A stretch of DNA of 21,918 nucleotides. It comes from HGM04593 sp045647885 (GTDB lineage: Bacteria; Bacteroidota; Bacteroidia; Bacteroidales; Bacteroidaceae). Below the pieces are notes generated by a model, which was not told the origin of the DNA, made no database searches, and saw nothing but the letters and a program-made list of their open reading frames with translations. Positions within the stretch are counted from its first letter, which is position 1; each line of letters begins with the position of its first letter. The position numbers and the translations under genes are program-made. Shown here one piece after another: positions 1 through 9,052 of this stretch. The DNA lies in NCBI GenBank assembly GCA_045647885.1, contig JAZRMX010000023.1, forward strand, positions 1-21,918, written 5' to 3'.

Positions 1-1158
1 GTGTGGAGCGACCCCAATTATTCTTTCGGTTCAATCCCTGAAAGTGATCTGTTGTTGCAGACTATTAATTGGCGTAACAGTATCTATTCTACCAGAACGG
101 AACAGAAGCACTCGGTTGAACTTAAAATGAGTTATGCGAAAAACGGTTGGAATCTTGCGGCAGGCGTGGTGCTTCATCCCGAGCGTACCGAGCTTGAATA
201 CCGCCGTGCGGATATTGATACAACGGTTGTACGCAATCTGTTCTATGTGGCTCCTACGCTTTATGCAAGGAAAACGTTCGGCAATTACAATGTCGATCTC
301 AATTACAATGTGCAGGAACGGTATCCCGACCTTGTAAACATGCTTGATTACACCGATGATACCGACCCCTTGAATGTCAGCAGTGGTAATCCCGGACTCA
401 AGCCCACGCTCACGCACACGGCAGCAATGAATATGCGTTATTTTAACACCGACAACGAATTTTCCCTATCGGGTAACATCAACTTTACGGCTCAGAACCG
501 TGCAATGGGCAGTGCTGTGCATTACGATGTGGAAACCGGTGTCCGCACAATCAGGCCACAGAATGTAGATGGTAATCAGACTGTGCAATTACGCTTGAAC
601 AGTAACATAAAACTTGACAAAAATGGTTACTTCACGTTTGCCCCACAGGTCAGTGTACGATACAATCGTATGCATAGCCTGGTCAGTATCGACAATGTTT
701 CGTCACTTGAGAGTGCAACTGATGTCGTAAACAGTAATGTTTCTATTAAAGCCACATACCGCAAGGATAAGACCAATGTAAACGTTCTGGCCGGATATTC
801 TTGGGAACAACTGCAGAACTCAATGCAGAGTAATATAAATGATACCCATTACGGCCTTTTGGTAGGTTCGTATCAACAGGTGGAATTGCCATTGGGTATT
901 TTGCTTATATCCGACATCCGTGCCCAGTGGTACCGAGGTTATGAGTTTTCACAGATGAACTATTGCGACTATGTGTGGGATATAAGACTCAAGCGTCCCT
1001 TGTTTAAGGACAATAGGCTTACAGTTACTCTTGAATGGTACGATGTGTTCAATAGCAAGAATAATTCGCGTTACAGGATAAACGACTATTATATCAATTA
1101 TTACAGATATTATAAAGTGGATTCATATGTAATGCTGGGGCTTAAATATAATTTATGA
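1..1158 (+). CDS. TonB-dependent-receptor-like outer-membrane beta-barrel protein, C-terminal part (partial)
   Basis: The reading frame is open from the first base, so the start lies upstream of the window; the GTG at base 1 should not be taken as the start. The visible 385 residues are alternating polar/aromatic beta-strands ending in an aromatic-rich strand and a short polar tail, as in outer-membrane barrels. A GNPGLKP motif (visible residues 129-135) is the turn commonly seen in Bacteroidetes TonB-dependent receptors and the OMP_b-brl_3 (outer membrane beta-barrel) family. No plug domain is visible because the N-terminal part is missing. It is more like the generic TonB-receptor/OMP_b-brl_3 type than a SusC protein, and no SusD-like gene follows. 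Substrate cannot be inferred. The gene ends 270 bp before the beta-galactosidase, so co-transcription is uncertain. Confidence 0.8.
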   Translation: MWSDPNYSFGSIPESDLLLQTINWRNSIYSTRTEQKHSVELKMSYAKNGWNLAAGVVLHPERTELEYRRADIDTTVVRNLFYVAPTLYARKTFGNYNVDLNYNVQERYPDLVNMLDYTDDTDPLNVSSGNPGLKPTLTHTAAMNMRYFNTDNEFSLSGNINFTAQNRAMGSAVHYDVETGVRTIRPQNVDGNQTVQLRLNSNIKLDKNGYFTFAPQVSVRYNRMHSLVSIDNVSSLESATDVVNSNVSIKATYRKDKTNVNVLAGYSWEQLQNSMQSNINDTHYGLLVGSYQQVELPLGILLISDIRAQWYRGYEFSQMNYCDYVWDIRLKRPLFKDNRLTVTLEWYDVFNSKNNSRYRINDYYINYYRYYKVDSYVMLGLKYNL

Positions 1159-1358
1159 TATGCGGACCTTGTATTTGTCTGTTTTTATTACAGGTGTATG
1201 TGGCTTGCTTGTCAGAAATCATTACCGTTCAGGCTTGAATTGGAATTCAAAGAATTTATACGGTTTTCGGTGGGGCGCAATGGTATCTGTCAAGGGACAA
1301 TTCTCAAGCAATCGTGAAATAAATATAAAAACAGCTTCTTGTTTTAGGGAAAAAGCAT

Positions 1359-1366
1359 TAACTTTA
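1359..1366 (+). promoter_or_regulatory. Possible -7 promoter element for the beta-galactosidase gene
   Basis: TAACTTTA differs from the Bacteroidetes -7 consensus TAnnTTTG at the last base only. The best -33 partner is a TTG at 1339-1341, 17 bp upstream, which is shorter than usual. It lies about 60 bp before the ATG. The rest of the 1159-1428 gap contains no convincing gene. Confidence 0.25.
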
Positions 1367-1376
1367 CAAAGTCTAT

Positions 1377-1394
1377 GCGCGCGTGCGCTTTTTT
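1377..1394 (+). terminator. Short GC-only hairpin followed by six T
   Basis: GCGC (1377-1380) and GCGC (1385-1388) form a 4-bp stem over a GCGT loop, followed directly by TTTTTT. It may end transcription from the upstream barrel gene, although it sits about 220 bp past that stop codon. If the candidate promoter at 1359-1366 is real, it would instead sit at the 5' end of the beta-galactosidase leader. The stem is short, so this is weak. Confidence 0.3.
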
Positions 1395-1428
1395 GCATTT
1401 AAAATATTATTATTTAAAAACATAATTT

Positions 1429-4400
1429 ATGAAAAAACATTTTGTATTGGCGGTTCTGGCAGCCTTGACAATGTCGATGGGCAGCAATGCGCAGAATCTG
1501 AAGGGATTCGCTTACGGTGACGTAGAGGCACCGCGTGGATACGGCTATGAGAAGGGGCAGGCGGCAGGCCTTGTCGAGTGGGAGTCTCCCGAGGAGCTTG
1601 CTCTGAACAAGGAGCAGCCTAAGGCTTGGTTCTTTACTTTCGCGAACGAGGAGAGTGCACGCAAGGTGCTTCCCGAGAACAGTGAGTACTACATGTCGCT
1701 CGACGGCACATGGAGCTTCAACTGGGTTGCCAACCCATGGGAGCGTCCTCTGGATTTCTTCAAGACTGATTATGACGTAGCGGCTTGGGATAAGGTAGAG
1801 GTTCCTATGAACTGGAACGTATATGGCCTGCAGGCCGATGGTTCGCAGAAGTATGGTACACCAATCTATGTTAACCAGCCTGTGATTTTCAAGCACCAGG
1901 TTGCTGTGGGTGACTGGAAGGGTGGCGTGATGCGTGAGCCCGCTCCTCATCACACAACATACAAACACCGCAACGAGGTGGGTTCTTATCGTCGTACTTT
2001 CACTGTTCCTGCAGAGTGGGATGGCCGTGAGGTGTATATCAACTTCGACGGTGTGGATTCTTTCTTCTATTTGTGGATTAACGGCAAGTATGTTGGTTTT
2101 TCAAAGAACTCACGTAACCTTGCTGCTTTCAATATTACAAAGTATCTTGTGGAGGGTGAGAACCTTGTGGCTGTTGAGGTGTACCGTAACAGCGATGCTT
2201 CTTTCCTTGAGTCACAGGATATGTTCCGCTTGCCCGGTATCTTCCGCACTGTATCTTTGACATCGACCAACCCTGTGGAGATTCGTGATTTCCGCGTTGT
2301 TACAGACTTGGATGCTGAGTACAAGGATGCTGTAGCGAAGATTGCTGTGGATGTTCGCAACCTTACAAAGAAGAACGTTAAGGGTTATTCGGTGAAGGCT
2401 TCGCTTTACAAGAATGAACTTTACAGCGATGAAAATGCTCTTGTTGAGGGTGTCGGTGCAGCAGCTGCTGTTGAGCTTATTCAGAAGGGCGCTACCGTTA
2501 CTGCGAAAATGGAGATGCCTGTTGCCGACCCTGCCAAGTGGAGCGCAGAGAAACCAAACCGTTATACTCTTATCGTACAGTTGCTCGATAAAAAGGGTAA
2601 GGTGGTTGAGACTGCTTCTACATACATTGGTTTCCGCGAGGTTGAGATTCGTGATACAAAAGCCGAGGATGACGAGTTTGGCTTGGCCGGCCGTTACTAT
2701 TACTTGAACGGCAAGCCCATTAAGATGAAGGGTGTGAACCGTCACGAAAGTAACTTGGAACGCGGTCACGCCGTGACACGCGAGCAGATGTTCAACGAGG
2801 TAATGCTTATGCTCAAAGGCAACATCAACCACGTGCGTAACGCTCACTATCCCGATGCTCCCTATTGGTACTACTTGTGCGACAAGTACGGTATCTACCT
2901 CGAGGACGAGGCTAACATTGAGAGTCACCAATATTATTATGGCGATGCTTCGCTCTCTCACGTCCCCGAGTTCCGCGATGCACACGTGGCTCGTGTTATG
3001 GAGATGGCACACGCTACAATGAACCGTCCTTCGGTTGTTATCTGGTCACTCGGTAACGAGGCCGGCCCCGGTAAAAACTTTGTTGAGGCTTACAATGCTT
3101 TGAAGGCGTTCGATACTACACGCCCCGTGCAGTATGAGCGTAATAATGATATCGTGGATATGGGTTCTAACCAGTATCCCTCTATCGGCTGGACACAGTA
3201 TGCTGTAACAGGTAAGGCTCCTATTAAATATCCTTTCCACATTTCGGAGTATGCTCACTCTATGGGTAATGCCGTGGGTAACCTCAAGGATTACTGGGAT
3301 GCTATGGAGAGTACCAACTTCTTTATGGGCGGTGCTATCTGGGACTGGGCCGACCAGGCTTTCTGGAACGTGGATGCAAAGACCGGTGACAAGTATATGG
3401 GTTATGGTGGCGACTTTGGCGACCGTCCCAACGATCACACTTTCTGTATGAATGGTATTGTATTCCCCAACCACTCACCCAAACCTCAATATTGGGAGGT
3501 GAAGAAGGTGTACCAGAATGCAGGTATCTCTTTGAATGAAAATGGTGAGATTGAGATTTTCAACAAACGCTATTTCGAGTGTTTGAGCGACCTCGATATC
3601 AAGGTTTCTCTTTGGGAGGATGGTAAGGAGATTGATGCTCGTTTCGTGCCTTCAAAGGTTATTGCTCCCCGCACAAAAGCGGCGTTTAAGGTTGATTTCG
3701 GCAAAGAACTTAAGGCCGATTGCGAATACTTCATCAAGGTACAGCTGATGCTCAAGAAGGATATGCCTTGGGCTAAGAAAGGTTATGTGCAGATGGACGA
3801 GCAACTTCCTTTGAAGGATGCTGTGAAGGCTATCTACATTGCCGACGCTGCTAAGGGTGGCAAGTTGAAAGGTGTTGCTGCTGATGGAAAGAGAACTATC
3901 ACCGGTGACGATTTTGAAATTGTTTTCGATGAGGCAAAGGGTGTTCTTTACAAGGTTGTATATAAAGGAACAGAGGTGTTTGCTGCAGGCAACGAGATGA
4001 GTCTCGGTACTTATCGCGCTCCTGTTGACAACGATAACTGGGCTTGGAACAACTGGTATACAAACGGTTTGTATAATCTGCAGGATAGCGTTATGTCTCT
4101 TGTTTCTAAAGCTAACAAGGATGGTAGCCTTGTATTGCAGTATATCGTGCGTTCACAGGCTAAACATCCCGGTCGTCGTGTGAAACTTGATGATAACAAT
4201 TTCGACGTTGTGGACGACGCCCGTGAGTTCGGTGCAAACGACTTCCATTTTATCTCGAACCGCATCTATACTATCTATCCCGACGGCTCTATCGAGATGA
4301 ACAGCGCTGTAACCGCTAACAAGAATATTGACCTTGCACGCATCGGCTATGTAATGCAGTTGCCCGCAGAGTTCAAGAATTACAGCTACTATGGCCGTGG

Positions 4401-5466
4401 CCCCTGGAATAACTACAACGACCGTTGCACAGCTGCCTTTGTGGAGCAGTACAACAGCACTGTTGCCGAGCAGTTTGTTCACTTCCCCAAACCCCAGGAG
4501 ATGGCTAACCGCGAGGGTATCCGCTGGGCTGCTTTGACTAACGACGCAGGTAATGGTGTGATGTTCGTGGCTACCGAAGGTATGGCAACAACAGCACTCC
4601 CCTGGAATGATGTTGAGCTTACAGAGGCTGCTCACCCCTATCAGTTGCCTGCTTCTTCAGGTACTTGGTTGCACATAGACAAGAAGGTTACCGGTCTTGG
4701 TGGTAACAGCTGCGGACAGGGTGGTCCTCTTGAGAATGACCGCGTGAGAGCCGGCGAGAACTCTATTGGCTTCATTATGCGTCCTGTTTATGCCGGCGAG
4801 TGCTGTACACAGAAAGCTAAGGTTCTCTCTTCGGGTGCTGTACCTGTGATGCTGAAACGCGACCTCCGTGGTTTTGTTACAATGAACTGCAACAAGGAGA
4901 ATGCCGAGATTTATTACAAGATGGGCAAACGTGGCAAGGCTGTGAAGTATACAGCTGCTGTGGATATGAGCAAGGGTGGTGAGATTATTGTTTGGGAAAA
5001 ATCTACTCCGGCTTTGAGCGCTACTTACAACTATGATGCTGTAACTTCAATCCCTGTTACTGTTGCCTTCTGCTCAAGCCAGGAGACCGGTAGTGAGGCT
5101 AGCAAGATGCTCGATGGCGATCCTGGTACAATCTGGCATACTATGTACTCTGTAACAGTTGCTATATATCCCCACTACATTGACTTCGATGCCAATGAGG
5201 AGGTTATGATAAAAGGTTTCAAATATATGCCTCGACAGGATGGTGGTAATAACGGTAATATAAAGGATTACTCTATCCAGATAAGCAACGACCGCAAAGA
5301 GTGGAGCGAGCCCATTGTGAAGGGTGCCTTTGAGAACAACTCTAAACAGCAGATCGTTATCTTTGATAAACCTGTGAAAGCACGTTACATCCGCTTCAAC
5401 GGATTGAGCTCACAGAATGGTCAGGACTTCGGTTCAGGTGCTGAATTTGAGCTTATCAAGCAATAA
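1429..5466 (+). CDS. Secreted glycoside hydrolase family 2 beta-galactosidase with C-terminal F5/8 type C domain
   Basis: Hydrolyses terminal beta-D-galactosides and, as a GH2 retaining enzyme, uses two glutamates. The ATG start gives a clean signal peptide (residues 1-22, cleavage after SNAQ), so the enzyme is exported to the periplasm or surface. Approximate domains: GH2 sugar-binding jelly roll 65-285, GH2 immunoglobulin-like 290-405, TIM barrel 408-690, DUF4981-like Ig domain 715-800, and beta-galactosidase small-chain domain 827-1120. A short segment at 1145-1205 resembles the CHB_HEX_C/Fn3-associated type, and an F5/8 type C (discoidin) domain spans 1210-1345. The acid/base is Glu544 in SLGNEAGPG and the nucleophile is Glu607 in ISEYAHSMGN. 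At 1345 aa it is about 300 aa longer than E. coli LacZ, mostly because of the C-terminal domains, which probably bind glycans. The target could be a host or plant galactoside. No sensor-regulator or SusCD pair is visible in the window, so a full polysaccharide utilisation locus is not shown. Confidence 0.95.
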   Translation: MKKHFVLAVLAALTMSMGSNAQNLKGFAYGDVEAPRGYGYEKGQAAGLVEWESPEELALNKEQPKAWFFTFANEESARKVLPENSEYYMSLDGTWSFNWVANPWERPLDFFKTDYDVAAWDKVEVPMNWNVYGLQADGSQKYGTPIYVNQPVIFKHQVAVGDWKGGVMREPAPHHTTYKHRNEVGSYRRTFTVPAEWDGREVYINFDGVDSFFYLWINGKYVGFSKNSRNLAAFNITKYLVEGENLVAVEVYRNSDASFLESQDMFRLPGIFRTVSLTSTNPVEIRDFRVVTDLDAEYKDAVAKIAVDVRNLTKKNVKGYSVKASLYKNELYSDENALVEGVGAAAAVELIQKGATVTAKMEMPVADPAKWSAEKPNRYTLIVQLLDKKGKVVETASTYIGFREVEIRDTKAEDDEFGLAGRYYYLNGKPIKMKGVNRHESNLERGHAVTREQMFNEVMLMLKGNINHVRNAHYPDAPYWYYLCDKYGIYLEDEANIESHQYYYGDASLSHVPEFRDAHVARVMEMAHATMNRPSVVIWSLGNEAGPGKNFVEAYNALKAFDTTRPVQYERNNDIVDMGSNQYPSIGWTQYAVTGKAPIKYPFHISEYAHSMGNAVGNLKDYWDAMESTNFFMGGAIWDWADQAFWNVDAKTGDKYMGYGGDFGDRPNDHTFCMNGIVFPNHSPKPQYWEVKKVYQNAGISLNENGEIEIFNKRYFECLSDLDIKVSLWEDGKEIDARFVPSKVIAPRTKAAFKVDFGKELKADCEYFIKVQLMLKKDMPWAKKGYVQMDEQLPLKDAVKAIYIADAAKGGKLKGVAADGKRTITGDDFEIVFDEAKGVLYKVVYKGTEVFAAGNEMSLGTYRAPVDNDNWAWNNWYTNGLYNLQDSVMSLVSKANKDGSLVLQYIVRSQAKHPGRRVKLDDNNFDVVDDAREFGANDFHFISNRIYTIYPDGSIEMNSAVTANKNIDLARIGYVMQLPAEFKNYSYYGRGPWNNYNDRCTAAFVEQYNSTVAEQFVHFPKPQEMANREGIRWAALTNDAGNGVMFVATEGMATTALPWNDVELTEAAHPYQLPASSGTWLHIDKKVTGLGGNSCGQGGPLENDRVRAGENSIGFIMRPVYAGECCTQKAKVLSSGAVPVMLKRDLRGFVTMNCNKENAEIYYKMGKRGKAVKYTAAVDMSKGGEIIVWEKSTPALSATYNYDAVTSIPVTVAFCSSQETGSEASKMLDGDPGTIWHTMYSVTVAIYPHYIDFDANEEVMIKGFKYMPRQDGGNNGNIKDYSIQISNDRKEWSEPIVKGAFENNSKQQIVIFDKPVKARYIRFNGLSSQNGQDFGSGAEFELIKQ

Positions 5467-5473
5467 TAATAGG

Positions 5474-5500
5474 TGGTACGAGGTTGGTAGCCTCGTACCA
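5474..5500. terminator. Strong hairpin between beta-galactosidase and rfbA, without T-tract
   Basis: TGGTACGAGG (5474-5483) pairs perfectly with CCTCGTACCA (5491-5500) over a 7-nt loop; a G-U pair at 5473/5501 extends it. It begins 8 bp after the beta-galactosidase stop, the usual place for a terminator, but no run of T follows on the plus strand. It could be a terminator of a non-canonical kind or a 3'-end stabilising hairpin. Confidence 0.5.
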
Positions 5501-5566
5501 TCACACGATGACCGGGATTTTCCCAGTATATAATAATGTATAATAGTATCGTAAAATTATATAGAT

Positions 5567-6469
5567 ATGAAAGGAATAGTATTGGCCGGAGGCTCCGGTA
5601 CCCGTCTGTACCCCATTACAAAAGGCGTTAGTAAACAATTGTTGCCCATATACGACAAACCGATGATTTATTATCCGGTATCGGTACTTATGCTGGCAGG
5701 AATAAAGGAGATACTCATTATTTCCACTCCTAATGACCTTCCTTCGTTCAAGCGCCTGCTTGGTGACGGTAGTGACTATGGTGTGCGTTTCGAGTATGCC
5801 GAGCAACCTTCTCCCGATGGTCTTGCGCAGGCATTCATTATCGGCGAGGAGTTTATCGGCGACGATTCTGTGTGTCTGGTGCTTGGCGATAACATATTCC
5901 ACGGAACCGGTTTCTCGGCAATGTTGAAGGATGCTGTTCGTGCTGCCGAGGAGGATAATAAAGCGACAGTCTTCGGCTACTGGGTTGACGACCCCGAGCG
6001 TTATGGAGTTGCCGAATTTGACAAGGACGGCAACTGTCTATCTATAGAGGAGAAACCTGCCGAGCCCAAGTCGAACTATGCGGTAGTTGGTCTTTATTTC
6101 TATCCCAACAAAGTTGTTGAGGTTGCGAAGAATATTAAACCTTCGGCTCGTGGCGAGTTGGAGATTACTACAGTAAACCAGCGTTTCCTTGCCGACGGCG
6201 AGCTGAAAGTACAATCCCTGCAGCGTGGCTTTGCTTGGTTGGATACCGGTACGCACGACTCACTTGCCGAGGCATCAATCTTTGTGGAGGTAATTGAGAA
6301 ACGTCAGGGCCTTAAGATTGCCTGCCTTGAGGGTATAGCCTTCCGCAAAGGATGGATAACTGCCGACAAATTGCGCGAGGTGGCGCAGCCTATGATAAAA
6401 AACCAGTATGGGCAGTATCTTTTGAAAATTATTAAGGAGGTTGAGCGTTCTGGCGCAAATATATATTGA
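5567..6469 (+). CDS. rfbA: Glucose-1-phosphate thymidylyltransferase (RmlA)
   Basis: First step of dTDP-L-rhamnose synthesis: dTTP + glucose-1-phosphate to dTDP-glucose + PPi, in the cytoplasm. The N-terminal nucleotidyltransferase signature runs from GGSGTRL (residues 8-14) through KQLLP (23-27) to KPM (31-33), and the metal-binding GDN lies at 107-109. The length of 300 aa is normal for the family. The ATG is the first codon of the conserved MKGIVLAGG opening. It leads a four-gene operon, and its TGA ends 2 bp before the rfbC ATG. The 100 bp upstream holds a hairpin and A/T-rich DNA but no recognisable TAnnTTTG promoter. Confidence 0.97.
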   Translation: MKGIVLAGGSGTRLYPITKGVSKQLLPIYDKPMIYYPVSVLMLAGIKEILIISTPNDLPSFKRLLGDGSDYGVRFEYAEQPSPDGLAQAFIIGEEFIGDDSVCLVLGDNIFHGTGFSAMLKDAVRAAEEDNKATVFGYWVDDPERYGVAEFDKDGNCLSIEEKPAEPKSNYAVVGLYFYPNKVVEVAKNIKPSARGELEITTVNQRFLADGELKVQSLQRGFAWLDTGTHDSLAEASIFVEVIEKRQGLKIACLEGIAFRKGWITADKLREVAQPMIKNQYGQYLLKIIKEVERSGANIY

Positions 6470-6471
6470 TT

Positions 6472-7047
6472 ATGGAGATAATAAAAACTGAAATAGAGGG
6501 CGTGGTAATTATAGAACCACGCATCTTCAACGACGATAGAGGGTACTTCTACGAGTCCTTCTCGCAGCGCGAATTTGAGGAGAAAGTATGTAAGACTGTC
6601 TTTGTTCAGGACAACCAGTCAAAATCGTGTTATGGTGTGCTGCGTGGTCTGCACTTTCAGAAACCGCCTTATTGCCAAAGCAAACTGGTGCGTTGTATAA
6701 AAGGTGCAGTTCTTGATGTGGCTGTAGATATACGCAAGGGGTCTCCCACCTTTGGCAAGTACGTGGCTGTGGAGTTGACCGAGGATAACCATCGTCAGTT
6801 CTTCGTGCCCCGTGGTTTTGCCCACGGTTTTGTAGTGCTTTCCGAGGAGGCTGTCTTCCAATACAAATGCGACAACTTCTATAACAAGGCCAGCGAAGGT
6901 GCTGTTGCCTGGGACGACGAGGCTCTGGGCATAGATTGGAAGATTGACGCAGAGAAAATAATTCTTTCGGAGAAGGATAAGCTTAATAAGCCCATTGCCG
7001 AGGCCGATTTCCTCTTTGATTATAATACCGATTATTATGCAGAGTAA
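6472..7047 (+). CDS. rfbC: dTDP-4-dehydrorhamnose 3,5-epimerase (RmlC)
   Basis: Epimerises dTDP-4-keto-6-deoxyglucose at C3 and C5 to dTDP-4-keto-L-rhamnose. It is a cupin-fold protein of 191 aa. Family motifs include the substrate-contacting FxDxRGYFYESF region (19-30), GVLRGLHFQ with the catalytic-position His61, and the VPRGFAHGF motif. I start at ATG 6472, where the family opening MEIIKTEIEGV begins. The frame also has a TTG at 6466 inside the end of rfbA, but that would add two residues with no family support. The 2-bp gap to rfbA and the 11-bp overlap with rfbD indicate translational coupling. The order A-C-D-B differs from the enteric B-D-A-C order. Confidence 0.96.
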   Translation: MEIIKTEIEGVVIIEPRIFNDDRGYFYESFSQREFEEKVCKTVFVQDNQSKSCYGVLRGLHFQKPPYCQSKLVRCIKGAVLDVAVDIRKGSPTFGKYVAVELTEDNHRQFFVPRGFAHGFVVLSEEAVFQYKCDNFYNKASEGAVAWDDEALGIDWKIDAEKIILSEKDKLNKPIAEADFLFDYNTDYYAE

Positions 7048-7909
7048 AAGAATTCTAATTACCGGTGCTAACGGACAGCTTGGTAACGAGATGCGCCGTT
7101 TGGGCGAAGTATCGCCTAATACTTATATATATACCGATGTTGCCGAGCTCGACATTACAAACGGCGATGCGGTGGCGCAGTTTGTGAAAGAGAATGCGGT
7201 GGATATTATAGTAAACTGTGCGGCTTATACAAATGTGGATAAGGCTGAGAGCGACGAGGCTACTGCTGAGCTTATAAACGCTACGGCTGTTGCCAATCTT
7301 GCAAAGGCTATGAAAATGGTGGATGGAACACTTTTCCATGTTTCAACCGACTATGTCTTTGGCAACGAGGGTAACACTCCACGTACCGAGGATATGCCAT
7401 TGAATCCTCTCGGTGTTTATGGCCGTACAAAATTGCGTGGCGAGCAGGCTGTTGCAGAGGTTGGCTGTAAAGCTATTATAATACGTACTGCGTGGCTCTA
7501 TTCGGAGTTCGGAAACAATTTCTTGAAAACGATGATGCGCCTTACAGCCGAGCGCGAACAACTTAATGTTGTGTTCGACCAAGTGGGCACTCCCACCTAT
7601 GCCGGTGATCTTGCACTTGCAATATTCTCAATAATAGAGGGTGGTGTGTACCCTGGTAACGAGGGTGTTTACCATTTCTCAAACGAGGGTGTATGTTCTT
7701 GGTACGATTTTGCTACAGAAATTGCCATTGCTGCAGGTAATACAGCCTGCAAGGTGCAGCCCTGTCACAGCGACGAATTCCCCTCGCCTGTCAAGCGTCC
7801 TGCATTCTCGGTACTCGACAAAACCAAGATTAAAACAACCTTCGACATTGAGATACCGCACTGGCGCGATTCAATGCTATACTGTATAAAACGATTAAAA
7901 CAACAATAA
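7037..7909 (+). CDS. rfbD: dTDP-4-dehydrorhamnose reductase (RmlD)
   Basis: Last step of the pathway: NAD(P)H-dependent reduction of dTDP-4-keto-L-rhamnose to dTDP-L-rhamnose. It is an extended short-chain dehydrogenase of 290 aa with the Rossmann motif GANGQLG (10-16), STDYVF (103-108) and the catalytic Tyr128-xxx-Lys132. The frame is open back to an ATG at 6995, but those 14 extra residues overlap the rfbC coding end and fall before the family N-terminus. ATG 7037 gives MQSKRILITG, the expected first beta-strand, and an 11-bp overlap with rfbC. It is followed 1 bp later by the rfbB ATG. Confidence 0.96.
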   Translation: MQSKRILITGANGQLGNEMRRLGEVSPNTYIYTDVAELDITNGDAVAQFVKENAVDIIVNCAAYTNVDKAESDEATAELINATAVANLAKAMKMVDGTLFHVSTDYVFGNEGNTPRTEDMPLNPLGVYGRTKLRGEQAVAEVGCKAIIIRTAWLYSEFGNNFLKTMMRLTAEREQLNVVFDQVGTPTYAGDLALAIFSIIEGGVYPGNEGVYHFSNEGVCSWYDFATEIAIAAGNTACKVQPCHSDEFPSPVKRPAFSVLDKTKIKTTFDIEIPHWRDSMLYCIKRLKQQ

Positions 7910-7910
7910 A

Positions 7911-9047
7911 ATGAAACGTAACATCATTGTCACCGGCGGTGCCGGCTTTATAGGTTCTCACGTTGTGCGCTTGTTTGTAAACAAGTACCCCGATTACCAT
8001 ATAATAAACGTAGACAAGCTTACATACGCTGGCAACCTTGCCAATCTCAAGGATATTGAAGACAAGCCCAACTATACCTTCTTCCGTGGCGACATCTGTG
8101 ATTTTGAGGCAATGTCGGAACTTATACGCAAGTATAATGTCGATGGTATTGTACACCTTGCAGCAGAGAGCCACGTAGACCGCTCTATCAAGGATCCCTT
8201 CACCTTTGCTCGCACCAATGTAATGGGAACTCTTTCTCTGTTGCAGGCTGCGAAGGCTTACTGGGATACTCTGCCCGAAAAGTACGAGGGAAAGCGCTTC
8301 TATCACATCTCAACCGATGAGGTGTACGGCGCACTAGAACTCGACCGTCCCGAGGGTGTGGAACCTCCTTTCACCACCACAGCATCGTCGGGCGAGCATC
8401 ATCTTGCATATGGTACAGACTTCTTCTACGAGACAACTAAATATAATCCTCACAGCCCTTATTCGGCATCAAAGGCAAGCAGCGACCACTTTGTACGCGC
8501 TTTCCACGATACTTATGGCTTGCCCACAATTGTAACCAACTGCTCGAACAATTATGGCCCATACCAGTTCCCCGAGAAACTGATACCTCTTTTCATAAAC
8601 AATATACGCCAGCGCAAGCCTCTGCCTGTGTATGGTAAGGGTGAGAACGTGCGCGACTGGTTGTATGTTGTGGACCACGCACGCGCCATTGATGTTATTT
8701 TCCACGAAGGCAAGATTGCCGATACTTATAACATTGGTGGTTTCAACGAGTGGAAGAATATTGACATTATCAAAGTGATTATAAAGACTGTTGACCGTTT
8801 GCTCGGCAACCCCGAAGGATACTCACTCGACCTCATCACTTATGTAACCGACCGTGCAGGTCACGATATGCGTTATGCTATTGATTCTACAAAGTTGCAG
8901 AAGGAACTCGGTTGGGAGCCCAGCCTGCAGTTTGAAGAGGGAATAGAGAAAACCGTACGTTGGTATCTCGACAACCAGGAGAGGATGGACAACATCACCA
9001 GCGGTGAGTACGAGAAGTATTACGATGATATGTACAAGAATAGATAA
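7911..9047 (+). CDS. rfbB: dTDP-glucose 4,6-dehydratase (RmlB)
   Basis: Second step of the pathway: NAD+-dependent conversion of dTDP-glucose to dTDP-4-keto-6-deoxyglucose. The extended SDR fold shows GGAGFIG (9-15), HLAAESHVDRS (82-92), the catalytic TDE triplet (135-137) and YSASK (184-188). At 378 aa it is somewhat longer than the E. coli enzyme (about 361 aa), with the extra residues between TDEVYG and YSASK. It is the last gene of the operon, with a 1-bp gap after rfbD and the palindromic terminator starting 6 bp after its stop. Rhamnose made by this set would feed lipopolysaccharide O-antigen, capsule or surface glycan. No glycosyltransferase lies in the window to say which. Confidence 0.97.
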   Translation: MKRNIIVTGGAGFIGSHVVRLFVNKYPDYHIINVDKLTYAGNLANLKDIEDKPNYTFFRGDICDFEAMSELIRKYNVDGIVHLAAESHVDRSIKDPFTFARTNVMGTLSLLQAAKAYWDTLPEKYEGKRFYHISTDEVYGALELDRPEGVEPPFTTTASSGEHHLAYGTDFFYETTKYNPHSPYSASKASSDHFVRAFHDTYGLPTIVTNCSNNYGPYQFPEKLIPLFINNIRQRKPLPVYGKGENVRDWLYVVDHARAIDVIFHEGKIADTYNIGGFNEWKNIDIIKVIIKTVDRLLGNPEGYSLDLITYVTDRAGHDMRYAIDSTKLQKELGWEPSLQFEEGIEKTVRWYLDNQERMDNITSGEYEKYYDDMYKNR

Positions 9048-9052
9048 TATTC

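Noticed and set aside
1160..1402. 80-codon open frame starting one base after the barrel gene stop
   Set aside because: The product has no recognisable domain, a mixed composition, and covers the likely promoter/hairpin region of the beta-galactosidase gene. Treated as chance.
2212..3012. 266-codon open frame on the minus strand inside the beta-galactosidase gene
   Set aside because: Antisense shadow of a strongly conserved coding region; its histidine/valine-rich product is typical of such shadows.
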